Source of the DNA: Fasciola hepatica
Taxonomy: Eukaryota > Platyhelminthes > Trematoda > Plagiorchiida > Fasciolidae
Length of the DNA: 64,000 nt
Direction of reading: 5' to 3'
Assembly: GCA_948099385.1 (NCBI GenBank)
Contig: CANUEZ040000191.1
Location: forward strand, 6,572,001-6,636,000
Shown: positions 10,801 through 25,265 of the stretch, piece by piece
Layout of the letters: each line of letters begins with the position of its first letter
Position numbering within the stretch: the first letter of the stretch is position 1
Program-made: the position numbers and the translations under genes
The notes under the pieces: generated by a model
Told to the model about the DNA's origin: nothing
Databases searched by the model: none
What the model saw: only the letters and a program-made list of their open reading frames with translations

Positions 10801-13790
10801 AACCAAGGCATTCCCTTATGAACAATCCCCACACAGATTGCTCATGCAATGCAATAGAGCAGTAGCAGAGTAGATTTGTATAATATGATTCTCCATGCAG
10901 CTTGAACACTGAACTGACCATTGAAAATGATGGAAGCACTGTACAGATGTTTGATCCGCTAAGGGAATCATGAGCATTGCAAATGGACAGAGCCCACACG
11001 GGGACACGAACAAGGGTTTGGGTGAACGATTGTCAGTCAAACACCCAAACCACAAGGCTATCCCATATGGGTCTCAACGCTTTGTTCAAAATATTCACTA
11101 CATGATATAGCACAATCCCCAAATTGGCTTCGGTTTTCGCATTGGCTTTTTACGGTAACAATCAAATTTTCGCACACCGATCGAATCCTATGTTCCATCA
11201 CTTCTCTATTTATGGGCCTAATTAAAACCAAGGCATTCCCTCATGAACAATCCCCACACAGATTGCTCATACAATGCAATAGAGCAGTAGCAGAGTACAT
11301 TTGTATAATATGATTCTCCATGCAGCTTGAACACTGAAGTGACCATTGAAAATGATGGAAGCACTGTACAGCTGTTTGATCCGCTAAGGGAATCATGAGC
11401 ATTGCACATGGACAGAGCCCACACGGGGACACGAACAAGGGTTGGTGTGAACGAATGTCACTCGAACATCCAAACCACAAGGCTATCCGATATGGGTCTG
11501 AACGCTTTGTTCAACATATACACTACATGATATAGCACAATCCCCAAATTGGATTCGGCTTTCGCTTTGGCTTTGAACGGTAACAACCAAATTCTCGCAC
11601 ACCGATCCAATCCTATGTTCCATCACTTCTCTATTTATGGGCCTAATTAAAACCAAGGCATTCCCTTATGAACAATCCCCACACAGATTGCTCATACAAT
11701 GCAATAGAGCAGTAGCAGAGTACATTTGTATAATATGATTCTCCATGCAGCTTGAACACTGAACTGACCATTGAAAATGATGGAAGCACTGTACAGCTGT
11801 TTGATCCGCTAAGGGAATCATGAGCATTGCACATGGACAGAGCCCACACGGGGACACGAACAAGGGTTGGGGTGAACGAATGTCAGTCGAACACCCAAAC
11901 CACAAGGCTATCCGATATGGGTCTGAACGCTTTGTTCAAAATATTCACTACATGATATAGCACAATCCCCAAATTGGCTTCGGTTTTCGCATTGGCTTTG
12001 TACGGGAACAATCAAATTTTCGCACACCGATCGAATCCTATGTTCCATCACTTCTCTATTTATGGGCCTAATTAAAACCAAGGCATTCCCTCATGAACAA
12101 TCCCCACACAGATTGCTCATACAATGCAATAGAGCAGTAGCAGAGTAGATTTGTATAATATGATTCTCCATGCAGCTTGAACACTGAACTGACCATTGAA
12201 AATGATGGAAGCACTGTACAGCTGTTTGATCCGCTAAGGGAATCATGCGCATTGCACATGGACAGAGCCCACACGGGGACACGAACAAGGGTTGGGGTGA
12301 ACGAATGTCAGTCGAACACCCAAACCACAAGGCTATCTGATATGGGTCTCAACGCTTTGTTCAATATATACAATACATGATATAGCACAATCCCCAAATC
12401 GGATTCGGCTTTCGCTTTCGCTTTGAACGGTAACAACCAAATTCTCGCACACCGATCCAATCCTATGTTCCATCACTTCTCTATTTATGGGCCTAAGTAA
12501 AACCAAGGCATTCCCTTATGAACAATCCCCACACAGATTGCTCATGCAATGCAATAGAGCAGTAGCAGAGTAGATTTGTATAATATGATTCTCCATGCAG
12601 CTTGAACACTGAACTGACCATTGAAAATGATGGAAGCACTGTACAGCTGTTTGATCCGCTAAGGGAATCATGAGCATTGCACATGGACAGAGCCCACACG
12701 GGGACACGAACAAGGGTTGGGGTGAACGAATGTCAGTCGAACACCCAAACCACAAGGCTATCCGATATGGGTCTGAACGCTTTGTTCAACATATACACTA
12801 CATGATATAGCACAATCCCCAAATTGGCTTCGGTTTTCGCATTGGCTTTTTACGGTAACAACCAAATTCTCGCACACCGATCCAATCCTATGTTCCATCA
12901 CTTCTCTATTTATGGGCCTAATTAAAACCAAGGCATTCCCTTATGAACAATCCCCACACAGATTGCTCATACAATGCAATAGAGCAGTAGCAGAGTAGAT
13001 TTGTATAATATGATTCTCCATGCAGCTTGAACACTGAACTGACCATTGAAAATGATGGAAGCACTGTACAGCTGTTTGATCCGCTAAAGGAATCATGAGC
13101 ATTGCACATGGACAGAGCCCACACGGGGACACGAAAAAGGATTGGGGTGAACGAATGTCAGTCGAACACCCAAACCACAAGGCTTTCTGATATGGGTCTC
13201 AACGCTTTGTTCAACATATACAATACATGATATAGCACAATCCCCAAATCGGATTCGGCTTTCGCTTTCGCTTTGAACGGTAACAACCAAATTCTCGCAC
13301 ACCGATCCAATCCTATGTTCCATCACTTCTCTATTTATGGGCCTAAGTAAAACCAAGGCATTCCCTTATGAACAATCCCCACACAGATTGCTCATACAAT
13401 GCAATAGAGCAGTAGCAGAGTAGATTTGTATAATATGATTCTCCATGCAGCTTGAACACTGAAGTGACCATTGAAAATGATGGAAGCACTGTACAGCTGT
13501 TTGATCCGCTAAGGGAATAATGAGCATTGCACATGGTCGGAGCCCACACTGGCACACGAACAAGGGTTGGGGTGAACGAATGTCAGTCGAACACCCAAAC
13601 CACAAGGCTATCTGATATGGGTCTCAACGCTTTGTTCAACATATACACTACATGATATGGCACAATCCCCAAATCGGATTCGGCTTTCGCTTTCGCTTTG
13701 AACGGTAACAATCAAATTCTCGCACACCGATCCAATCCTATGTTCCATCACTTCTCTATTTATGGGCCTAAGTAAAACCAAGGCATTCCC
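4866..13790. repeat. Mosaic stretch of 21 monomers without a clean higher-order period
   Basis: Alpha, beta and gamma monomers follow one another without a stable repeating order. Short runs do recur. Monomers 6991 and 7416 closely match 9541 and 9966 (offset 2550, six monomers). Monomers 5716 and 6991 share caccgaactg and gggattcatg (offset 1275). Around 11090 and 11940 a form II box with atattcactac, gatcgaatcc and a following tcatgaac anchor is repeated 850 bases apart. Confidence 0.7.
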
Positions 13791-15915
13791 TTATGAATAA
13801 TCCCCACACAGATTGCTCATACAATGCAATAGAGCAGTAGCAGAGTACATTTGTATAATATGATTCTCCATGCAGCTTGAACACTGAACTGACCATTGAA
13901 AATGATGGAAGCACTGTACAGCTGTTTGATCCGCTAAAGGAATCATGAGCATTGCACATGGACAGAGCCCACACGAGGACACGAACAAGGGTTGGGGTGA
14001 ACGATTGTCACTCGAACATCCAAACCACAAGGCTATCCGATATGGGTCTGAACGCTTTGTTCAACATATACACTACATGATATAGCACAATCCCCAAATT
14101 GGATTCGGCTTTCGCTTTTGCTTTGAACGGTAATAACCAAATTCTCGCACACCGATCCAATCCTATGTTCCATCACTTCTCTATTTATGGGCCTAAGTAA
14201 AACCAAGGCATTCCCTTATGAACAATCCCCACACAGATTGCTCATACAATGCAATAGAGCAGTAGCAGAGTAGATTTGTATAATATGATTCTCCATGCAG
14301 CTTGAACACTGAACTGACCATTGAAAATGATGGAAGCACTGTACAGATGTTTGATCCGCTAAAGGAATCATGAGCATTGCACATGGACAGAGCCCACACG
14401 GGGACACGAACAAGGGTTGGGGTGAACGATTGTCACTCGAACATCCAAACCACAAGGCTATCCGATATGGGTCTCAACGCTTTGTTCAACATATACACTA
14501 CATGATATAGCACAATCCCCAAATTGGATTCGGCTTTCGCTTTCGCTTTGAACGGTAACAACCAAATTCTCGCACACCGATCCAATCCTATGTTCCATCA
14601 CTTCTCTATTTATGGGCCTAATTAAATCCAAGGCATTCCCTTATGAACAATCCCCACACAGATTGCTCATACAATGCAATAGAGCAGTAGCAGAGTAGAT
14701 TTGTATAATATGATTCTCCATGCAGCTTGAACACTGAACTGACCATTGAAAATGATGGAAGCACTGTACAGCTGTTTGATCCGCTAAGGGAATCATGAGC
14801 ATTGCACATGGACGGAGCCCACACGGGGACACGAACAAGGATTGGGGTGAACGAATGTCAGTCGAACACCCAAACCACAAGGCTATCTGATATGGGTCTC
14901 AACGCTTTGTTCAACATATACAATACATGATATAGCACAATCCCCAAATCGGATTCGGCTTTCGCTTTCGCTTTGAACGGTAACAACCAAATTCTCGCAC
15001 ACCGATCCAATCCTATGTTCCATCACTTCTCTATTTATGGGCCTAAGTAAAACCAAGGCATTCCTTTATGAACAATCCCCACACAGATTGCTCATACAAT
15101 GCAATAGAGCAGTAGCAGAGTAGATTTGTATAATATGATTCTCCATGCAGCTTGAACACTGAACTGACCATTGAAAATGATGGAAGCACTGTACAGCTGT
15201 TTGATCCGCTAAGGGAATAATGAGCATTGCACATGGTCGGAGCCCACACTGGCACACGAACAAGGGTTGGGGTGAACGAATGTCAGTCGAACACCCAAAC
15301 CACAAGGCTATCTGATATGGGTCTGAACGCTTTGTTCAACATATACACTACATGATATAGCACAATCCCCAAATCGGATTCGGCTTTCGCTTTCGCTTTG
15401 AACGGTAACAATCAAATTCTCGCACACCGATCCAATCCTATGTTCCATCACTTCTCTATTTATGGGCCTAAGTAAAACCAAGGCATTCCCTTATGAACAA
15501 TCCCCACACAGATTGCTCATACAATGCAATAGAGCAGTAGCAGAGTACATTTGTATAATATGATTCTCCATGCAGCTTGAACACTGAACTGACCATTGAA
15601 AATGATGGAAGCACTGTACAGCTGTTTGATCCGCTAAGGGAATCATGAGCATTGCACATGGACAGAGCCTACACGGGGACACGAACAAGGGTTGGGGTGA
15701 ACGAATGTCACACGAACACCCAAACCACAAGGCTAACCGATATGGGTCTCAGCGCTTTGTTCAACATATACAATTCATGATATAGCACAATCCCCAAATT
15801 GTATTCGGCTTTCGCTTTGGCTTTGAACGGTAACAACCAAATTCTCGCACACCGATCCAATCCTATGTTCCATCACTTCTCTATTTATGGGCCTAAGTAA
15901 AACCAAGGCATTCCC
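13791..15915. repeat. Pentamer higher-order repeat, copy 1 (2125 bp)
   Basis: Monomers 13791, 14216, 14641, 15066 and 15491. Rare markers reappear exactly 2125 bases later: attaaatcc (14621 to 16746), ttcctttatg (15061 to 17186) and gtattcgg (15801 to 17926). Adjacent monomers do not share these markers, so the five-monomer block is the unit that was copied. Confidence 0.85.
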
Positions 15916-18040
15916 TTATGAACAATCCCCACACAGATTGCTCATACAATGCAATAGAGCAGTAGCAGAGTAGATTTGTATAATATGATTCTCCATGCAG
16001 CTTGAACACTGAACTGACCATTGAAAATGATGGAAGCACTGTACAGCTGTTTGATCCGCTAAAGGAATCATGAGCATTGCACATGGACAGAGCCCACACG
16101 AGGACACGAACAAGGGTTGGGGTGAACGATTGTCACTCGAACATCCAAACCACAAGGCTATCCGATATGGGTCTGAACGCTTTGTTCAACATATACACTA
16201 CATGATATAGCACAATCCCCAAATTGGATTCGGCTTTCGCTTTCGCTTTGAACGGTAATAACCAAATTCTCGCACACCGATCCAATCCTATGTTCCATCA
16301 CTTCTCTATTTATGGGCCTAAGTAAAACCAAGGCATTCTCTTATGAACAATCCCCACACAGATTGCTCATACAATGCAATAGAGCAGTAGCAGAGTAGAT
16401 TTGTATAATATGATTCTCCATGCAGCTTGAACACTGAACTGACCATTGAAAATGATGGAAGCACTGTACAGATGTTTGATCCGCTAAAGGAATCATGAGC
16501 ATTGCACATGGACAGAGCCCACACGGGGACACGAACAAGGGTTGGGGTGAACGATTGTCACTCGAACATCCAAACCACAAGGCTATCCGATATGGGTCTG
16601 AACGCTTTGTTCAACATATACACTACATGATATAGCACAATCCCCAAATTGGATTCGGCTTTCGCTTTGGCTTTGAACGGTAACAACCAAATTCTCGCAC
16701 ACCGATCCAATCCTATGTTCCATCACTTCTCTATTTATGGGCCTAATTAAATCCAAGGCATTCCCTTATGAACAATCCCCACACAGATTGCTCATACAAT
16801 GCAATAGAGCAGTAGCAGAGTAGATTTGTATAATATGATTCTCCATGCAGCTTGAACACTGAAGTGACCATTGAAAATGATGGAAGCACTGTACAGCTGT
16901 TTGATCCGCTAAGGGAATCATGAGCATTGCACATGGACGGAGCCCACACGCGGACACGAACAAGGATTGGGGTGAACGAATGTCAGTCGAACACCCAAAC
17001 CACAAGGCTATCTGATATGGGTCTCAACGCTTTGTTCAACATATACAATACATGATATAGCACAATCCCCAAATCGGATTCGGCTTTCGCTTTCGCTTTG
17101 AACGGTAACAACCAAATTCTCGCACACCGATCCAATCCTATGTTCCATCACTTCTCTATTTATGGGCCTAAGTAAAACCAAGGCATTCCTTTATGAACAA
17201 TCCCCACACAGATTGCTCATACAATGCAATAGAGCAGTAGCAGAGTAGATTTGTATAATATGATTCTCCATGCAGCTTGAACACTGAACTGACCATTGAA
17301 AATGATGGAAGCACTGTACAGCTGTTTGATCCGCTAAGGGAATAATGAGCATTGCACATGGTCGGAGCCCACACTGGCACACGAACAAGGGTTGGGGTGA
17401 ACGAATGTCAGTCGAACACCCAAACCACAAGGCTATCTGATATGGGTCTGAACGCTTTGTTCAACATATACACTACATGATATAGCACAATCCCCAAATC
17501 GGATTCGGCTTTCGCTTTCGCTTTGAACGGTAACAATCAAATTCTCGCACACCGATCCAATCCTATGTTCCATCACTTCTCTATTTATGGGCCTAAGTAA
17601 AACCAAGGCATTCCCTTATGAACAATCCCCACACAGATTGCTCATACAATGCAATAGAGCAGTAGCAGAGTACATTTGTATAATATGATTCTCCATGCAG
17701 CTTGAACACTGAACTGACCATTGAAAATGATGGAAGCACTGTACAGCTGTTTGATCCGCTAAGGGAATCATGAGCATTGCACATGGACAGAGCCTACACG
17801 GGGACACGAACAAGGGTTGGGGTGAACGAATGTCACACGAACACCCAAACCACAAGGCTAACCGATATGGGTCTCAGCGCTTTGTTCAACATATACAATT
17901 CATGATATAGCACAATCCCCAAATTGTATTCGGCTTTCGCTTTGGCTTTGAACGGTAACAACCAAATTCTCGCACACCGATCCAATCCTATGTTCCATCA
18001 CTTCTGTATTTATGGGCCTAAGTAAAACCAAGGCATTCCC
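15916..18040. repeat. Pentamer higher-order repeat, copy 2 (2125 bp)
   Basis: Monomers 15916, 16341, 16766, 17191 and 17616 match copy 1 one-to-one. Private differences include form I-G instead of I-C in the second monomer (near 16655), gaagtgacc near 16862, and cttctgtattt at 18001. The next monomer (18041) breaks the series. Confidence 0.85.
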
Positions 18041-21000
18041 TTATGAACAATCCCCACACAGATTGCTCATACAATGCAATAGAGCAGTAGCAGAGTAGAT
18101 TTGTATAATATGATTCTCCATGCAGCTTGAACACTGAACTGACCATTGAAAATGATGGAAGCACTGTACAGCTGTTTGATCCGCTAAGGGAATCATGACA
18201 ATTGCACATGGACAGAGCCCACACGGGGACACGAACAAGGGTTGGGGTGAACGAATGTCACTCGAACATCCAAACCACAAGGCTATCCGATATGGGTCTG
18301 AACGCTTTGTTCAACATGTACACTACATGATATAGCACAATCCCCAAATCGGATTCGGCTTTCGCTTTGGCTTTGAACGGTAACAACCAAATTCTCGCAC
18401 ACCGATCCAATCCTATGTTCCATCACTTCTCTATTTATGGGCCTAAGTAAAACCAAGGCATTCCCTTATGAACAATCCCCACACAGATTGCTCATACAAT
18501 GCAATAGAGCAGTAGCAGAGTAGATTTGTATAATATGATTCTCCATGCAGCTTGAACACTGAACTGACCATTGAAAATGATGGAAGCACTGTACAGCTGT
18601 TTGATCCGCTAAGGGAATCATGAGCATTGCACATGGACAGAGCCCACACGGGGACACGAACAAGGGTTGGGGTGAACGATTGTCTCTCGAACATCCAAAC
18701 CACAAGGCTATCCGATATGGGTCTGAACGCTTTGTTCAACATATACACTACATGATATAGCACAATCCCCAAATTGGATTCGGCTTTCGCTTTCGCTTTG
18801 AACGGTAATAACCAAATTCTCGCACACCGATCCAATCCTATGTTCCGTCACTTCTCTATTTATGGGCCTAAGTAAAACCAAGGCATTCCCTTATGAACAA
18901 TCCCCACACAGATTGCTCATACAATGCAATAGAGCAGTAGCAGAGTAGATTTGTATAATATGATTCTCCATGCAGCTTGAACACTGAACTGACCATTGAA
19001 AATGATGGAAGCACTGTACAGCTGTTTGATCCGCTAAGGGAATAATGAGCATTGCACATGGTCGGAGCCCACACTGGTACACGAACAAGGGCTGGGGTGA
19101 ACGAATGTCAGTCGAACACCCAAACCACAAGGCTATCCCATATGGGTCTCAACGCTTTGTTCAACATACACAATACATGATATAGCACAATCCCCAAATC
19201 GGATTCGGCTTTCGCTTTCGCTTTGAACGGTAACAATCAAATTCTCGCACACCGATCCAATCCTATGTTCCATCACTTCTCTATTTATGGGCCTAAGTAA
19301 AACCAAGGCATTCCCTTATGAACAATCCCCACACAGATTGCTCATACAATGCAATAGAGCAGTAGCAGAGTAGATTTGTATAATATGATTCTCCATGCAG
19401 CTTGAACACTGAACTGACCATTGAAAATGATGGAAGCACTGTACAGCTGTTTGATCCGCTAAGGGAATCATGAGCATTGCACATGGACAGAGCCCACACG
19501 AGGACACGAACAAGGGTTGGGGTGAACGATTGTCACTCGAACATCCAAACCACAAGGCTATCCGATATGGGTCTGAACGCTTTGTTCAACATATACAATA
19601 CATGATATAGCACAATCCCCAAATTGGATTCGGCTTTCGCTTTCGCTTTGAACGGTAATAACCAAATTCTCGCACACCGATCCAATCCTATGTTCCATCA
19701 CTTCTCTATTTATGGGCCTAAGTAAAACCAAGGCATTCCCTTATGAACAATCCCCACACAGATTGCTCATACAATGCAATAGAGCAGTAGCAGAGTACAT
19801 TTGTATAATATGATTCTCCATGCAGCTTGAACACTGAACTGACCATTGAAAATGATGGAAGCACTGTACAGCTGTTTGATCCGCTAAAGGAATCATGAGC
19901 ATTGCACATGGACAGAGCCCACACGAGGACACGAACAAGGGTTGGGGTGAACGATTGTCACTCGAACATCCAAACCACAAGGCTATCCGATATGGGTCTG
20001 AACGCTTTGTTCAACATATACACTACATGATATAGCACAATCCCCAAATTGGATTCGGCTTTCGCTTTCGCTTTGAACGGTAATAACCAAATTCTCGCAC
20101 ACCGATCCAATCCTATGTTCCATCACTTCTCTATTTATGGGCCTAAGTAAAACCAAGGCATTCCCTTATGAACAATCCCCACACAGATTGCTCATACAAT
20201 GCAATAGAGCAGTAGCAGAGTAGATTTGTATAATATGATTCTCCATGCAGCTTGAACACTGAACTGACCATTGAAAATGATGGAAGCACTGTACAGCTGT
20301 TTGATCCGCTAAGGGAATCATGAGCATTGCACATGGACAGAGCCCACACGGGGACACGAACAAGGGTTGGGGTGAACGATTGTCTCTCGAACATCCAAAC
20401 CACAAGGCTATCCGATATGGGTCTGAACGCTTTGTTCAACATATACACTACATGATATAGCACAATCCCCAAATTGGATTCGGCTTTCGCTTTCGCTTTG
20501 AACGGTAACAACCAAATTCTCGCACACCGATCCAATCCTATGTTCCATCACTTCTCTATTTATGGGCCTAAGTAAAACCAAGGCATTCCCTTATGAACAA
20601 TCCCCACACAGATTGCTCATACAATGCAATAGAGCAGTAGCAGAGTACATTTGTATAATATGATTCTCCATGCAGCTTGAACACTGAAGTGACCATTGAA
20701 AATGATGGAAGCACTGTACAGCTGTTTGATCCGCTAAGGGAATAATGAGCATTGCACATGGTCGGAGCCCACACTGGTACACGAACAAGGGTTGGGGTGA
20801 ACGAATGTCAGTCGAACACCCAAACCACAAGGCTATCCCATATGGGTCTCAACGCTTTGTTCAACATATACAATACATGATATAGCACAATCCCCAAATC
20901 GGATTCGGCTTTCGCTTTCGCTTTGAACGGTAACAATCAAATTCTCGCACACCGATCCAATCCTATGTTCCATCACTTCTCTATTTATGGGCCTAAGTAA

Positions 21001-22715
21001 AACCAAGGCATTCCCTTATGAACAATCCCCACACAGATTGCTCATACAATGCAATAGAGCAGTAGCAGAGTAGATTTGTATAATATGATTCTCCATGCAG
21101 CTTGAACACTGAACTGACCATTGAAAATGATGGAAGCACTGTACAGCTGTTTGATCCGCTAAGGGAATAATGAGCAATGCACATGGTCGGAGCCCACACT
21201 GGCACACGAACAAGGGTTGGGGTGAACGAATGTCAGTCGAACACCCAAACCACAAGGCTATCCGATATGGGTCTCAACGCTTTGTTCAAAATATACAATA
21301 CATGATATAGCACAATCCCCAAATTGGCTTCGGTTTTCGCATTGGCTTTTTACGGTAACAATCAAATTTTCGCACACCGATCCAATCCTATGTTCCATCA
21401 CTTCTCTATTTATGGGCCTAATTAAAACCAAGGCATTCCCTTATGAACAATCCCCACACAGATTGCTCATACAATGCAATAGAGCAGTAGCAGAGTACAT
21501 TTGTATAATATGATTCTCCATGCAGCTTGAACACTGAACTGACCATTGAAAATGATGGAAGCACTGTACAGCTGTTTGATCCGCTAAAGGAATCATGAGC
21601 ATTGCACATGGACAGAGCCCACACGAGGACACGAACAAGGGTTGGGGTGAACGATTGTCACTCGAACATCCAAACCACAAGGCTATCCGATATGGGTCTG
21701 AACGCTTTGTTCAACATATACACTACATGATATAGCACAATCCCCAAATTGGATTCGGCTTTCGCTTTCGCTTTGAACGGTAATAACCAAATTCTCGCAC
21801 ACCGATCCAATCCTATGTTCCATCACTTCTCTATTTATGGGCCTAAGTAAAACCAAGGCATTCCCTTATGAACAATCCCCACACAGATTGCTCATACAAT
21901 GCAATAGAGCAGTAGCAGAGTACATTTGTATAATATGATTCTCCATGCAGCTTGAACACTGAACTGACCATTGAAAATGATGGAAGCACTGTACAGCTGT
22001 TTGATCCGCTAAGGGAATCATGAGCATTGCACATGGAGGGAGCCCACACGGGGACACGAACAAGGATTGGGGTGAACGAATGTCAGTCGAACACCCAAAC
22101 CACAAGGCTATCTGATATGGGTCTCAAAGCTTTGTTCAACATATACACTACATGATATAGCACAATCCCCAAATTGGATTCGGCTTTCGCATTGGATTCG
22201 AACGGTAACAATCAAATTCTCGCACACCGATCCAATCCTATGTTCCATCACTTCTCTATTTATGGGCCTAAGTAAAACCAAGGCATTCCCTTATGAACAA
22301 TCCCCACACAGATTGCTCATACAATGCAATAGAGCAGTAGCAGAGTAGATTTGTATAATATGATTCTCCATGCAGCTTGAACACTGAACTGACCATTGAA
22401 AATGATGGAAGCACTGTACAGCTGTTTGATCCGCTAAGGGAATAATGAGCATTGCACATGGTCGGAGCCCACACTGGCACACGAACAAGGGTTGGGGTGA
22501 ACGAATGTCAGTCGAACACCCAAACCACAAGGCTAACTGATATGGGTCTCAACGCTTTGTTCAACATATACAATACATGATATAGCACAATCCCCAAATC
22601 GGATTCGGCTTTCGCTGTCGCTTTGAACGGTAACAATGAAATTCTCGCACACCGATCCAATCCTATGTTCCATCACTTCTCTATTTATGGGCCTAAGTAA
22701 AACCAAGGCATTCCC
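18041..22715. repeat. Mosaic stretch with a partial 1700-bp tetramer
   Basis: Monomers 18466 and 18891 are repeated as 20166 and 20591 (offset 1700). Both pairs share the rare cgattgtctctcg (near 18676 and 20376) and the beta variant with actggtacacg. The two monomers between the pairs (19316 and 19741) have no close counterpart after the second pair. Monomer 18041 carries tgacaattgc, otherwise seen only at 3321. Confidence 0.65.
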
Positions 22716-23565
22716 TTATGAACAATCCCCACACAGATTGCTCATACAATGCAATAGAGCAGTAGCAGAGTAGATTTGTATAATATGATTCTCCATGCAG
22801 CTTGAACACTGAACTGACCATTGAAAATGATGGAAGCACTGTACAGATGTTTGATCCGCTAAGGGAATCATGAGCATTGCACATGGACAGAGCCTACACG
22901 TGGACACGAACAAGGGTTGGGGTGAACGAATGTCACACGAACACCCAAACCACAAGGCTTACCGATATGGGTCTCAGCGCTTTGTTCAACATATACAATA
23001 CATGATATAGCACAATCCCCAAATTGGATTCGGCTTTCGCTTTGGCTTTGAACGGTAACAACCAAATTCTCGCACACCGATCCAATCCTATGTTCCATCA
23101 CTTCTCTATTTATGGGCCTAAGTAAAACCAAGGCATTCCCTTATGAACAATCCCCACACAGATTGCTCATACAATGCAATAGAGCAGTAGCAGAGTACAT
23201 TTGTATAATATGATTCTCCATGCAGCTTGAACACTAAACTGACCATTGAAAATGATGGAAGCACTGTACAGCTGTTTGATCCGCTAAGGGAATCATGAGC
23301 ATTGCACATGGACAGAGCCCACACGGGGACACGAACAAGGGTTGGGGTGAACGAATGTCACTCGAACATCCAAACCACAAGGCTATCCGATATGGGTCTG
23401 AACGCTTTGTTCAACATATACACTACATGATATAGCACAATCCCCAAATTGGCTTCGGCTTTCGCTTTCGCTTTGAACGGTAACAACCAAATTCTCGCAC
23501 ACCGATCCAATCCTATGTTCCATCACTTCTCTATTTATGGGCCTAAGTAAAACCAAGGCATTCCC
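22716..23565. repeat. Early or hybrid A-B pair preceding the A-B-C-D tetramers
   Basis: Monomer 22716 resembles type A (cctacacgtggac, gctgatg replaced by gatgtttg, gcttaccgat) but lacks the A markers catacgatg and cagcgcattg. Monomer 23141 resembles B but has a hybrid variable box: ggcttcgg as in form II, followed by the I-C hexamers. It is followed directly by another A, so C and D are missing. Confidence 0.7.
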
Positions 23566-25265
23566 TTATGAACAATCCCCACACAGATTGCTCATACGAT
23601 GCAATAGAGCAGTAGCAGAGTAGATTTGTATAATATGATTCTCCATGCAGCTTGAACACTGAACTGACCATTGAAAATGATGGAAGCACTGTACAGATGT
23701 TTGATCCGCTAAGGGAATCATGAGCATTGCACATGGACAGAGCCTACACGTGGACACGAACAAGGGTTGGGGTGAACGAATGTCACACGAACACCCAAAC
23801 CACAAGGCTTACCGATATGGGTCTCAGCGCATTGTTCAACATATACAATACATGATATAGCACAATCCCCAAATTGGATTCGGCTTTCGCTTTGGCTTTG
23901 AACGGTAACAACCAAATTCTCGCACACCGATCCAATCCTATGTTCCATCACTTCTCTATTTATGGGCCTAAGTAAAACCAAGGCATTCCCTTATGAACAA
24001 TCCCCACACAGATTGCTCATACAATGCAATAGAGCAGTAGCAGAGTACATTTGTATAATATGATTCTCCATGCAGCTTGAACACTGAACTGACCATTGAA
24101 AATGATGGAAGCACTGTACAGCTGTTTGATCCGCTAAGGGAATCATGAGCATTGCACATGGACAGAGCCCACACGGGGACACGAACAAGGGTTGGGGTGA
24201 ACGAATGTCACTCGAACATCCAAACCACAAGGCTATCCGATATGGGTCTGAACGCTTTGTTCAACATATACACTACATGATATAGCACAATCCCCAAATT
24301 GGCTTCGGTTTTCGCATTGGCTTTTTACGGTAACAATCAAATTCTCGCACACCGATACAATCCTATGTTCCATCACTTCTCTATTTATGGGCCTAAGTAA
24401 AACCAAGGCATTCCCTTATGAACAATCCCCACACAGATTGCTCATACAATGCAATAGAGCAGTAGCAGAGTAGATTTGTATATTATGATTCTCCATGCAG
24501 CTTGAACACTGAACTGACCATTGAAAATGATGGAAGCACTGTACAGCTGTTTGATCCGCTAAGGGAATCATGAGCATTGCACATGGACAGAGCCCACACG
24601 GGGACACGAACAAGGGTTGGGGTGAACGAATGTCAGTCGAACACCCAAACCACAAGGCTAACTGATATGGGTCTGAACGCTTTGTTCAACATATACAATA
24701 CATGATATAGCACAATCCCCAAATCGGATTCGGCTTTCGCTTTCGCTTTGAACGGTAACAACCAAATTCTCGCACACCGATCCAATCCTATGTTCCATCA
24801 CTTCTCTATTTATGGGCCTAAGTAAAACCAAGGCATTCCCTTATGAACAATCCCCACACAGATTGCTCATACAATGCAATAGAGCAGTAGCAGAGTAGAT
24901 TTGTATAATATGATTCTCCATGCAGCTTGAACACTGAACTGACCATTGAAAATGATGGAAGCACTGTACAGCTGTTTGATCCGCTAAGGGAATCATGAGC
25001 ATTGCACATGGACAGAGCCCACACGGGGACACGAACAAGGGTTGGGGTGAACGAATGTCAGTCGAACACCCAAACCACAAGGCTATCCGATATGGGTCTG
25101 AACGCTTTGTTCAAAATATACACTACATGATATAGCACAATCCCCAAATCGGCTTCGGTTTTCGCATTGGCTTTTTACGGTAACAATCAAATTCTCGCAC
25201 ACCGATCCAATCCTATGTTCCATCACTTCTCTATTTATGGGCCTAAGTAAAACCAAGGCATTCCC
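23566..25265. repeat. A-B-C-D tetramer, copy 1 (1700 bp)
   Basis: A (23566) carries ctcatacgat at 23591, cagcgcattg and box I-G. B (23991) has gtacatttg and box II. C (24416) has tattatgatt at 24481 and box I-C. D (24841) has box II. The variable boxes therefore alternate I, II, I, II along the unit, and only C carries the CENP-B-like 17-mer. Confidence 0.9.
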
